5,982 nt of DNA, taken from SCTG01 sp036005325. Its GTDB lineage: Bacteria > Nitrospirota > Nitrospiria > Nitrospirales > NS-4. The notes under the pieces are model-generated. The model made no database searches. It worked only from the letters and a program-made list of their open reading frames with translations, and was not told the origin of the DNA. This document shows positions 1 to 5,475 of this stretch, piece after piece. The position numbers and the translations under genes are program-made. Position 1 is the stretch's first letter, and each line of letters opens with the position of its first letter. Where the stretch lies: NCBI GenBank assembly GCA_036005325.1, contig DASYQR010000064.1:1-5982 (forward strand), written 5' to 3'.

Positions 1-2
1 CG

Positions 3-1292
3 ATGACCGCCATGTCGTTCGAAGAGATCTTCCTGGGCTTTCTGATCGCTCTGGCGGCGGGGTCGCTGATCGGGCTGGAACGGGAACAGGCCAGGGTTCA
101 CGATAAGAAACCCAGCATCGGGGGAGTCCGGACCTTTCCGCTCATCGCGCTGGCCGGCGCGCTGTCCGCGTTGCTGGCCCACACGATGGGCGTGTGGCCG
201 ATTCTCGGAGCCCTGCTGGTGATCGGCGCGTATCTGGCGATCTCATATTATCAGGAATGGAGTGAGGAGACCGTGCCGGGAATCACCACGCAAGTGGCGG
301 CCCTCATCACGTTTCTGCTCGGCGCGTTGGCCCTCCTCCCAGGCCTGCCCTTGGCGACCGGTCAGCGCTACCTGCTGATCGTCGCCAGCGCGGGTGTGGT
401 CATGGTGCTACTGTCTTTTAAGGCGCCGCTTCACCACGCGGTCGAACGTGTCTCAGAAGACGATATCTATGCGACGGCGAAGTTCGTCATCCTGGCGCTG
501 ATCGTCCTCCCGCTCCTTCCCAATCGGACCTTTGGCCCCCTCGACGTGCTGAATCCCTTCAATATCGGCCTGATGATCGTGTTGATCGCCGGCATCAGCT
601 TCCTGGGCTATATCGCGACGCGAATCGCGGGCGCGAGGAAGGGACTGATGGCCACTGGCATACTCGGGGGTCTGGTTTCATCTACGGCCGTCACTGTGAG
701 CATGGCGACGCGGGTGCGGGAGTCGCCTGCGACCGTCACGCTTGCGGCCGTGGCCATCCTCACCGCCTCGGCCACCATGTTTGCCCGGATCATGGCCATC
801 GTCGGGATCGTTGATCTCCCTCTCCTGCCGGTCCTGCTCTGGTCCATCGGCACGATGTTGGTCGTCGGTTACGGCATCGCGTTGTTTCTCTACTTCCGGT
901 CCCGTCACGATCTGCATAAGACTGAGCCCGTGCCGTTTCGCAATCCGTTCGAGCTGGCCTCGGCCCTCAAGTTCGGATTGCTTTACGCGGGCGTGATCTT
1001 TATGACCAAAGCCGCGCAGACGTTCCTTGGAGACCGTGGACTCTACATCTCGAGCATTCTGGCGGGCACCACCGATGTGGATGCCATCACGCTATCGGTG
1101 GCGCGGTTCCATCGCGAAGGGCTTGGCATGTCGACGGCGGTCATCGCAATCACCCTGGCCGCGCTGACGAACACGGCGGTGAAAGCGGCCGTAGCGGGTT
1201 GGCTGGGCGGGTGGCGGCTTGCGGCGTACGTAGCCTCCGGGCTGATGGGAATCTTCTGCGCCGGCGTCCTGGCGCTCATGCTGATCGGATAA
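3..1292 (+). CDS. MgtC/SapB-type membrane protein with C-terminal DUF4010 domain
   Basis: This is a 429-residue, very hydrophobic inner-membrane protein. The N-terminal third (about residues 8-145) looks like an MgtC/SapB domain: it has the LIGLERE motif at 22-28 and a GGVRTFPLIAL stretch at 40-50, followed by several hydrophobic segments. The C-terminal part (about 180-425) resembles DUF4010, with NPFELASALKFGLLYA at 314-329 and the SSILAGTTDVDAITLSVA signature at 350-367. I count roughly ten or more membrane segments. MgtC proteins are linked to low-Mg2+ survival and control of the F-type ATPase in enterobacteria, but the two-domain MgtC-DUF4010 proteins have no firm function, so transport or ion homeostasis is only inference. 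The start is uncertain: ATG at 3 and ATG at 12 are both possible, and only two bases upstream are visible, so no ribosome binding site can be judged. It is probably co-transcribed with the DUF155 gene 16 bases downstream. Confidence 0.88.
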   Translation: MTAMSFEEIFLGFLIALAAGSLIGLEREQARVHDKKPSIGGVRTFPLIALAGALSALLAHTMGVWPILGALLVIGAYLAISYYQEWSEETVPGITTQVAALITFLLGALALLPGLPLATGQRYLLIVASAGVVMVLLSFKAPLHHAVERVSEDDIYATAKFVILALIVLPLLPNRTFGPLDVLNPFNIGLMIVLIAGISFLGYIATRIAGARKGLMATGILGGLVSSTAVTVSMATRVRESPATVTLAAVAILTASATMFARIMAIVGIVDLPLLPVLLWSIGTMLVVGYGIALFLYFRSRHDLHKTEPVPFRNPFELASALKFGLLYAGVIFMTKAAQTFLGDRGLYISSILAGTTDVDAITLSVARFHREGLGMSTAVIAITLAALTNTAVKAAVAGWLGGWRLAAYVASGLMGIFCAGVLALMLIG

Positions 1293-1308
1293 ACGCAAGA
1301 GCACGGCG

Positions 1309-2433
1309 ATGACACCGACTGGAGTGGCGACGATCGAAGTAGGGAAAGGGGTCTGTTACGCCCTGTTCGCCTACGAAGTCGGGCTGGCAATCAAACTGGA
1401 CGAGGCCGAGCGCCGTATCACCGCCATGACGCAACGGTTTAGCCTGAAGCGGACGCGTCGAGCGCCGCACTACTTCGAGTACCGCCCGGCGCCGCTGCGC
1501 GTGACGTTCGAGATTGGGCCGATGGTGTTCGCCGATTTTTGCAGCAGCGCGAGCGTGGACGCGGTACTCTATGACTTCGGCGCGATTTCCGTGGCCTATC
1601 GCATTCCGCTCGAGGGCGCCTTCCACCGGCTTCTTGACTTGAATGAGGCCCTCTACGACAATGCCATGCTCGTGGCTGATTCACGGAGCCGGGTGGACCA
1701 TCTGCTGGCGACGATCGGGGAGGCCGTCGAACGGCCGAGCGTCTCAGAGTCCGTCGAGGACTATGTCATCTTTCAGATCGAGGAATGGAAGCCTGCCTCG
1801 ACCGGAGAGGAGCTCTACACCAGGCATGCGCGGGACGTGACGCAGGTTCTCCGATGCGAGCGGCAACCGCTGTCCGAGCAGGAGGTACAGGACGCCCTGT
1901 CGTGCCGGATCTCCTTCGGCCCGGATGACGTGACCATCATTGATTGGAATACGGGGCTGTTATTCGGGCGGGACACGGAAGACGAACGCGCGGTCCTCGA
2001 GTTCGCCAATGTTGAATTGCTGGAGATGCGTCATCTCGACCAGCAGCTTGATGACGCGCTCGATCAGGCCTACGAAGTCTTGTCCCGGCGAATGGACTGG
2101 CGCCTGCGTTGGCCCGGCACGTTCGATGCCGACAAATCCCAGATCGCGCAATTACAGGTAGACAGCGCCCTCCTCTTCGAGCGCGTCACGAATGCGCTCA
2201 AACTCGTCGGCGACCAATACCTGGCCCGCGTCTCCCGGCTGGCATCCCAGCGGTTTCATCTTGAAGAGTGGGACGCCAGCATCCTGCGCAAGCTGGAAAC
2301 CCTGGACAGCATCTACGGAAAAATGTCCGATCAGGTGGCGGCTCGACGGATGGAGGTCCTCGAATGGATCATCATCCTCCTGATCGCCGTCTCCATCGCC
2401 GTCTCGTTCCTGCCGGGCCTGGCGGGGCACTAA
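1309..2433 (+). CDS. RMD1/DUF155 family protein, C-terminally membrane anchored
   Basis: This 374-residue protein resembles the RMD1/RMND1 (DUF155) family. Features in order are: an N-terminal beta-rich part beginning GVCYALFAYEVG (14-25); a middle region ending with IDWNTGLLF (211-219); the family-like LEFANVELLEMRHLDQQLDD stretch (230-249); a long charged, probably coiled helical region (about 240-350); and one hydrophobic segment (353-369) just before the C terminus. The soluble part should lie on the cytoplasmic side with a tail anchor. In eukaryotes RMND1 is a mitochondrial inner-membrane protein supporting mitochondrial translation, and yeast Rmd1 and Rmd8 are relatives; the role of the bacterial members is unknown to me. 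The ATG at 1309 lies 16 bases after the MgtC-like stop with no clear Shine-Dalgarno, so coupling to the upstream gene is plausible. GTG at 1324 is a less likely alternative start. The family call is fairly secure and the function is not. Confidence 0.85.
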   Translation: MTPTGVATIEVGKGVCYALFAYEVGLAIKLDEAERRITAMTQRFSLKRTRRAPHYFEYRPAPLRVTFEIGPMVFADFCSSASVDAVLYDFGAISVAYRIPLEGAFHRLLDLNEALYDNAMLVADSRSRVDHLLATIGEAVERPSVSESVEDYVIFQIEEWKPASTGEELYTRHARDVTQVLRCERQPLSEQEVQDALSCRISFGPDDVTIIDWNTGLLFGRDTEDERAVLEFANVELLEMRHLDQQLDDALDQAYEVLSRRMDWRLRWPGTFDADKSQIAQLQVDSALLFERVTNALKLVGDQYLARVSRLASQRFHLEEWDASILRKLETLDSIYGKMSDQVAARRMEVLEWIIILLIAVSIAVSFLPGLAGH

Positions 2434-2450
2434 CAGTCAGCTGGACACGT

Positions 2451-2939
2451 TCACTCTTTAGGCGCACCTTTTGAAGATGCATCCTGCCGAAGCGTCGACA
2501 GGTAAGCCACGATGTCCTTAATTTCCTTATCCGTTAGAGTGATGTCGGGAAACGTTCCCGTTCCCAGATGCCCTTCTCGGATTAGGCGAAAGCGCTCGTT
2601 GTCAGTCTTCAGCTTCAGACTGCTCGGATTTCGCAGGTCAGGCGGTTTCGGATTCAAGCGATCGATGAACGCGGTGGTGTCCGGAGCCAAGTGAGGTCGT
2701 TGGTCCAGGTGTCCATCTCGTCCATGGCAGTAGTCGCAAACACCCTTTCCATTAAATACCTTCCTGCCCTGCTCTGCGTCACCCTGTCTCTTCGGGGTTG
2801 TCTTGGAAGGGGATGGACCTGCTCTGGCATCGTTCTCTGATGTGAGCGAGGATACGAGAATGAGCCATCCGACGAGGACTGCGACAATAAGCGAGAGCGC
2901 TCCCGCCACACGACTTCCACGATGGATGATATTACGCAT
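2451..2939 (-). CDS. Small monoheme c-type cytochrome lacking any mature methionine
   Basis: This 162-residue exported or membrane-tethered protein has one CxxCH heme site, C68-D-Y-C71-H72, set in the usual GRKVFNGKGVCDYCHG context. Residues 1-10 are basic and 11-31 hydrophobic; ARA at 38-40 could be a signal peptidase site, or the segment may stay as an anchor. Residues 41-55 form a Pro/Ser/Lys-rich linker. The C-terminal helix LTDKEIKDIVAYLSTL (135-150) is typical of class I cytochromes c. It should carry electrons in the periplasm, partner unknown. Oddly, the only methionine is the initiator. The loop that normally supplies the distal Met reads GTGTFPD (126-132), so the sixth ligand would have to be something else (H77, H83 and H124 are candidates) or the heme is five-coordinate. 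The gene stands alone on the minus strand, converging on the DUF155 gene and divergent from gmd. Two sampled 60-base lines of it are about 52% GC, against about 63% in one sampled line of the DUF155 gene. Confidence 0.9.
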   Translation of the reverse strand: MRNIIHRGSRVAGALSLIVAVLVGWLILVSSLTSENDARAGPSPSKTTPKRQGDAEQGRKVFNGKGVCDYCHGRDGHLDQRPHLAPDTTAFIDRLNPKPPDLRNPSSLKLKTDNERFRLIREGHLGTGTFPDITLTDKEIKDIVAYLSTLRQDASSKGAPKE

Positions 2940-2942
2940 GAC

Positions 2943-2948
2943 CCTCCT
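2943..2948 (-). promoter_or_regulatory. Ribosome binding site of the cytochrome c gene
   Basis: On the minus strand a perfect AGGAGG lies three bases before the ATG at 2939. The spacing is shorter than the common 5-9 bases, but the codon directly upstream in frame is GTC and not a start. The encoded N terminus (short basic part, then a hydrophobic segment) also fits a start here. Confidence 0.6.
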
Positions 2949-3104
2949 GGACAGCGGGTTGAAGTTCTCCGAGGATACGCCGGTAGCCTGAAAAAATCGA
3001 CTGCCTCCATCAGTCCTATTTCACCCCAAGCCAATTCTAAACAGCTGTCGCGTTTCACCACAGACGTAAACTATAATTGAATCTTTCACTTTATAAATTT
3101 ATCA

Positions 3105-3133
3105 CTAACATATTGATAATATATATTTATAAT
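3105..3133 (+). promoter_or_regulatory. gmd: Candidate sigma-70 type promoter for gmd-fcl
   Basis: CTAACA at 3105-3110 matches 4 of 6 bases of the -35 consensus. It is 17 bases from a perfect TATAAT at 3128-3133, giving a start near 3140 and a leader of roughly 90 bases before gmd. In such AT-rich DNA, TATAAT matches arise easily by chance, so this is a candidate only. The TATAAT at 3072-3077 has no comparable -35 hexamer at a normal distance. Confidence 0.35.
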
Positions 3134-3230
3134 GTCTATTATTTTCTCGCAATCGCTACAAGACGCGCACGAGTTCCCCTTTCCTTTACCTTGACCCTCC
3201 AAGCTGAACCCGGTAGGCTATCCCTCCATT

Positions 3231-4286
3231 ATGCGGAAGCGTGCGATCATCACCGGGGTGACGGGGCAGGATGGTTCCTACCTGGCCGAATTGCTGCTCT
3301 TCAAGGGCTATGAGGTTCATGGTCTGGTGCGCCGTGCGAGCACCTTCAACACCCATCGGATCGATCATATCTACGTCGACCCGCATGCTCCCGGCGCCCG
3401 CTTCTTCCTCCATTACGGGGATCTCGGCAGCGCCGGTGAAATCGCCAAGCTGATCCAGGATGTCAAGCCCAACGAGCTCTATCACCTTGCCGCGCAAAGC
3501 CACGTCCGGGTGAGCTTCGATATGCCGGAGTATACCGGCGAGATCACCGGCATCGGGGCCACGCGGGTGCTTGAAGCGGTGCGCCAGTCCAAACTGCCGC
3601 TCCGGTACTATCAGGCCTCCAGCAGTGAGATGTTCGGCGCGACGCCGCCGCCACAGAACGAGACCACGCCGTTTCATCCCCGCAGTCCCTATGCGGCGGC
3701 GAAGGCCTATGCCTATTGGATGACGATCAATTACCGGGAGGCGTACGGGCTGTTCGCCGCCAACGGCATCCTGTTCAACCACGAGTCACCCCGGCGCGGC
3801 GAGACCTTCGTCAGCCGGAAGGTCACCCGCGGCGTTGCCGCCATCGTAGCCAAGCGCGCCGACAAGCTGTTTCTCGGGAACCTGGACGCGAAGCGCGACT
3901 GGGGCTACGCGCCGGAGTATGTGGAATGCATGTGGCGAATTCTCCAGGCGGAGAGCCCGGAGGACTTTGTGATCGGGACCGGGGAGACGCATTCGGTACG
4001 CGAGCTGGTGGAGACGGCGTTCGGCTACGTCAACTTGGACTGGAAGAAGCATATCGAGCGAGACCCGCGGTATTTACGGCCGTCGGAAGTCGACGGCCTG
4101 CAGGCGGATGCGTCCAAGGCGCGAAAGTCCTTGGGATGGACGCCGCGCGTCCGATTCATGGACCTCGTGAAAATCATGGTGGACTGCGACTTGGAGCTGA
4201 TGGGCTGCAAGCCGGTCGGCGAGGGGAAGAAGATTCTTGGAGCCGCCGGGGTGGATTGGACGACCAACCGGATGACCACAGGGTAA
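3231..4286 (+). CDS. gmd: GDP-mannose 4,6-dehydratase
   Basis: This 351-residue cytoplasmic enzyme of the extended short-chain dehydrogenase family converts GDP-D-mannose to GDP-4-keto-6-deoxy-D-mannose, the first step to GDP-L-fucose and related deoxy sugars. The NADP-binding GVTGQDGSYLAELLL loop is at 9-23. GLVRRASTFNTHRI (31-44) matches the cofactor-binding and oligomer-contact segment typical of this enzyme. The catalytic set is S131/E133 in ASSSEMFG and Y154-K158 in SPYAAAK; Ser stands where the E. coli enzyme has Thr132, which I recall as a common alternative. NGILFNHESPRRGETFVSRK (178-197) and GNLDAKRDWGYAPEYV (216-231) are further strong family signatures. Length is normal for the family. 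The ATG at 3231 is chosen because the glycine loop follows at the expected distance and an in-frame stop lies at 3192. No clear Shine-Dalgarno precedes it. Its stop is 5 bases before fcl, so the two form an operon. Confidence 0.97.
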   Translation: MRKRAIITGVTGQDGSYLAELLLFKGYEVHGLVRRASTFNTHRIDHIYVDPHAPGARFFLHYGDLGSAGEIAKLIQDVKPNELYHLAAQSHVRVSFDMPEYTGEITGIGATRVLEAVRQSKLPLRYYQASSSEMFGATPPPQNETTPFHPRSPYAAAKAYAYWMTINYREAYGLFAANGILFNHESPRRGETFVSRKVTRGVAAIVAKRADKLFLGNLDAKRDWGYAPEYVECMWRILQAESPEDFVIGTGETHSVRELVETAFGYVNLDWKKHIERDPRYLRPSEVDGLQADASKARKSLGWTPRVRFMDLVKIMVDCDLELMGCKPVGEGKKILGAAGVDWTTNRMTTG

Positions 4287-4291
4287 GGCGG

Positions 4292-5230
4292 ATGGGTTTC
4301 TGGGATGGATCACGTGTGCTGGTGACGGGCGGAGCCGGATTCCTGGGCTCGCATGTGGTGGAGAGCCTCCGCGCGCGAGGATGCACCCAGATCATCGTCC
4401 CGCGCAGCGCTGATTGTGATCTTGTCCAGGCCGAGGCCGTCAAGCGCCTGTTTCGTGAGGCGCAACCGCATATCGTCATCCATCTGGCCGCGCGCGTCGG
4501 CGGGATCGAAGCCAACCGTCAGAACCCCGGGCGGTTCTTCTATGAAAACCTGATGATGGGTGCGCAGGTCATGGAAGAAGCCAGGTTGGCGGGGGTCCGC
4601 AAGTTCGTGGCGATCGGGACGATCTGCGCGTACCCCAAATTCACGCCGATCCCCTTCAAGGAAGAAGACCTCTGGAACGGGTATCCGGAGGAGACCAATG
4701 CGCCCTATGGCCTGGCCAAGAAGATGCTCCTGGTGCAGGCGCAGGCTTACCGGCAGCAGTACGGGTTTCCGGCGATCACGTTATTCCCCGTCAACCTCTA
4801 TGGTCCCAAGGACAATTTCGATCTGGAGACCTCCCATGTCATCCCGGCCATGATCCGCAAATTCATCGAGGCGCGGCGTGCCGGACGATCCGACGTGACG
4901 CTTTGGGGCACCGGCAAGCCGACGCGGGAATTCCTGTTCGTGCGCGATGCCGCTGAAGGAGTGCTGTTGGCGGCCGAGCGCTATAACGGGTATGAGCCGG
5001 TGAACCTGGGAGCCGGCTTCGAGATCTCCATCGCCGACCTAGCGGGCCTGATTGCCCAATTGACCCGGTACGCCGGACGGGTGGTGTGGGACGCCTCTCA
5101 CCCAGACGGCCAGCCACGGCGCTGCCTGGACGTCACCCGCTCGGAAAAAGAATTCGGGTTTCGGGCGTCAACACCGTTCAAGGAGGGCCTCAAGGAAACC
5201 ATTGCCTGGTACGAATCGTCTCTGTCATAA
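4292..5230 (+). CDS. fcl: GDP-L-fucose synthase (GDP-4-keto-6-deoxymannose 3,5-epimerase/4-reductase)
   Basis: This 312-residue enzyme of the same superfamily as Gmd epimerises and reduces the Gmd product to GDP-L-fucose using NADPH. The nucleotide-binding loop GGAGFLGS is at 13-20. The catalytic Tyr-Lys pair is Y139 and K143 in APYGLAKK. C112 and H182 match the acid/base Cys109 and His179 of E. coli Fcl at a constant offset of three. The residue matching catalytic Ser107 is T110 (motif GTICAYPKF, 109-117). PVNLYGPKDNFDLETSHVIP (166-185) is a strong family signature. The ATG at 4292 is chosen because the Rossmann loop begins right after it. The open frame continues upstream for 576 bases inside gmd, but that part has no protein character. 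Shine-Dalgarno-like AGGG and AAGG overlap the end of gmd, so translation is probably coupled. A related 4-reductase making another deoxyhexose is possible but less likely given gmd beside it. Confidence 0.92.
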   Translation: MGFWDGSRVLVTGGAGFLGSHVVESLRARGCTQIIVPRSADCDLVQAEAVKRLFREAQPHIVIHLAARVGGIEANRQNPGRFFYENLMMGAQVMEEARLAGVRKFVAIGTICAYPKFTPIPFKEEDLWNGYPEETNAPYGLAKKMLLVQAQAYRQQYGFPAITLFPVNLYGPKDNFDLETSHVIPAMIRKFIEARRAGRSDVTLWGTGKPTREFLFVRDAAEGVLLAAERYNGYEPVNLGAGFEISIADLAGLIAQLTRYAGRVVWDASHPDGQPRRCLDVTRSEKEFGFRASTPFKEGLKETIAWYESSLS

Positions 5231-5326
5231 TCCCACTCCCGCGTACGCACCTTGCTTTTTCCACCGACTGAATGATATGGATGCTCGTGCGTTTCTGACG
5301 CGATTCAGCGAACGAGCCGAACGGTC
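5231..5326 (+). other. Gene-free stretch between fcl and tRNA-Glu with a weak stem-loop
   Basis: No coding sequence is seen here. GCGTACGC at 5241-5248 is a perfect 8-base palindrome. A longer imperfect stem can form between 5284-5293 and 5307-5316: CTCGT pairs with ACGAG, then a G/A mismatch, then four more pairs including one wobble. No T-run follows the stem, so it is not a convincing terminator. A promoter for the tRNA should lie here: TTGCTT at 5252-5257 is a poor -35 candidate and the matching -10 region is weak. Confidence 0.4.
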
Positions 5327-5404
5327 GTCCCCATCGTCTAGCCTGGCCTAGGACGCGGCCCTTTCAAGGCCGCAACACGGGTTCAAATCCCGTTGGGGAC
5401 ACCA
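5327..5404 (+). tRNA. tRNA-Glu (anticodon UUC) with encoded CCA
   Basis: A full cloverleaf can be folded. The acceptor stem is 5327-5333 with 5394-5400 (7 pairs). The D stem is 5336-5339 with 5351-5354, including one G-T pair. The anticodon stem is 5356-5360 with 5368-5372, and the loop CTTTCAA places the anticodon TTC at 5363-5365, reading GAA/GAG. The variable loop is 5373-5376. The T stem is 5377-5381 with 5389-5393 and encloses a TTCAAAT loop. Base 5401 is the discriminator A, and CCA at 5402-5404 is encoded in the DNA. The mature body without CCA is 75 bases. It stands alone here, not in a visible tRNA cluster. Confidence 0.97.
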
Positions 5405-5412
5405 AACCAAGC

Positions 5413-5446
5413 TTGATCGTGCCGGCCCTTCGATCAAACGGGCCGG
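5413..5446 (+). promoter_or_regulatory. Two interleaved inverted repeats in the ettA leader
   Basis: TTGATCG (5413-5419) is a perfect inverted repeat of CGATCAA (5431-5437), and CCGGCCC (5422-5428) of GGGCCGG (5440-5446). Each hairpin would have an 11-base loop. The 5' arm of the second lies in the loop of the first, and the 3' arm of the first lies in the loop of the second. The two stems are therefore alternatives, or could in part form a pseudoknot, although the 2-base linkers make a full one strained. The second stem is all G-C and could act as a terminator for the tRNA transcript, but no T-run follows it. The element ends 29 bases before the ettA start. A regulatory role is inference. 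Confidence 0.45.
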
Positions 5447-5467
5447 ATATTCAATACCATTTCCCTT

Positions 5468-5473
5468 AGGAGG
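5468..5473 (+). promoter_or_regulatory. ettA: Ribosome binding site of ettA
   Basis: A perfect AGGAGG ends only two bases before the ATG at 5476, which is unusually close. An upstream start is excluded by an in-frame TAG at 5467-5469 that overlaps this site. The next in-frame start (GTG at 5497) is too far from the site and would remove conserved N-terminal residues. Confidence 0.6.
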
Positions 5474-5475
5474 CC

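Larger units (their letters stand above)
2940..3230. other. Divergent intergenic region with an AT-rich island
   Basis: These 291 bases separate the cytochrome c gene (leftward) from gmd (rightward) and should hold both promoters. Bases 3071-3140 contain only 11 G or C in 70, in a segment otherwise around 55-63% GC by eye. The island includes a perfect 10-base palindrome, ATAAATTTAT, at 3093-3102, and two TATAAT hexamers on the plus strand at 3072-3077 and 3128-3133. I see no convincing coding sequence here. An open frame starting with TTG near 3077 runs into gmd in another frame and looks spurious. The island could be a promoter with UP-like elements, a site for a nucleoid protein, or a remnant of acquired DNA. 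Confidence 0.7.

Noticed and set aside
2434..2450. Bidirectional terminator between the converging DUF155 and cytochrome genes
   Set aside because: The 17-base gap holds only a short CAGCTG palindrome, with no stable stem and no T-run.
2654..3061. 135-codon minus-strand open frame spanning the cytochrome start and its upstream region
   Set aside because: It overlaps the cytochrome c gene in another frame and has no signal, motif or plausible ribosome binding site.
3077..3313. Possible 78-residue gene starting in the AT-rich island
   Set aside because: It begins with TTG without a ribosome binding site and runs into gmd in a different frame. Its hydrophobic start only reflects the AT-rich composition.
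3186..3782. 198-codon open frame on the minus strand opposite gmd
   Set aside because: It is antisense to a gene with full conserved motifs. Such frames are expected in GC-rich coding DNA, and I see no recognisable domain.
3716..4291. Open frame continuing upstream of fcl through gmd for 192 codons, giving an apparent 504-residue protein
   Set aside because: It overlaps the clearly conserved gmd in another frame, and its translation is Arg/Gly/Pro-rich with no family motifs. The fcl Rossmann loop begins right after the ATG at 4292.
5284..5316. Rho-independent terminator after fcl
   Set aside because: The stem is imperfect, its loop is long and no T-run follows, so it is recorded only as a weak stem-loop.
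5327..5404. tRNA-Glu as an integration site for a mobile element
   Set aside because: No integrase gene is seen nearby, and I noticed no second copy of the tRNA 3' end in the window.
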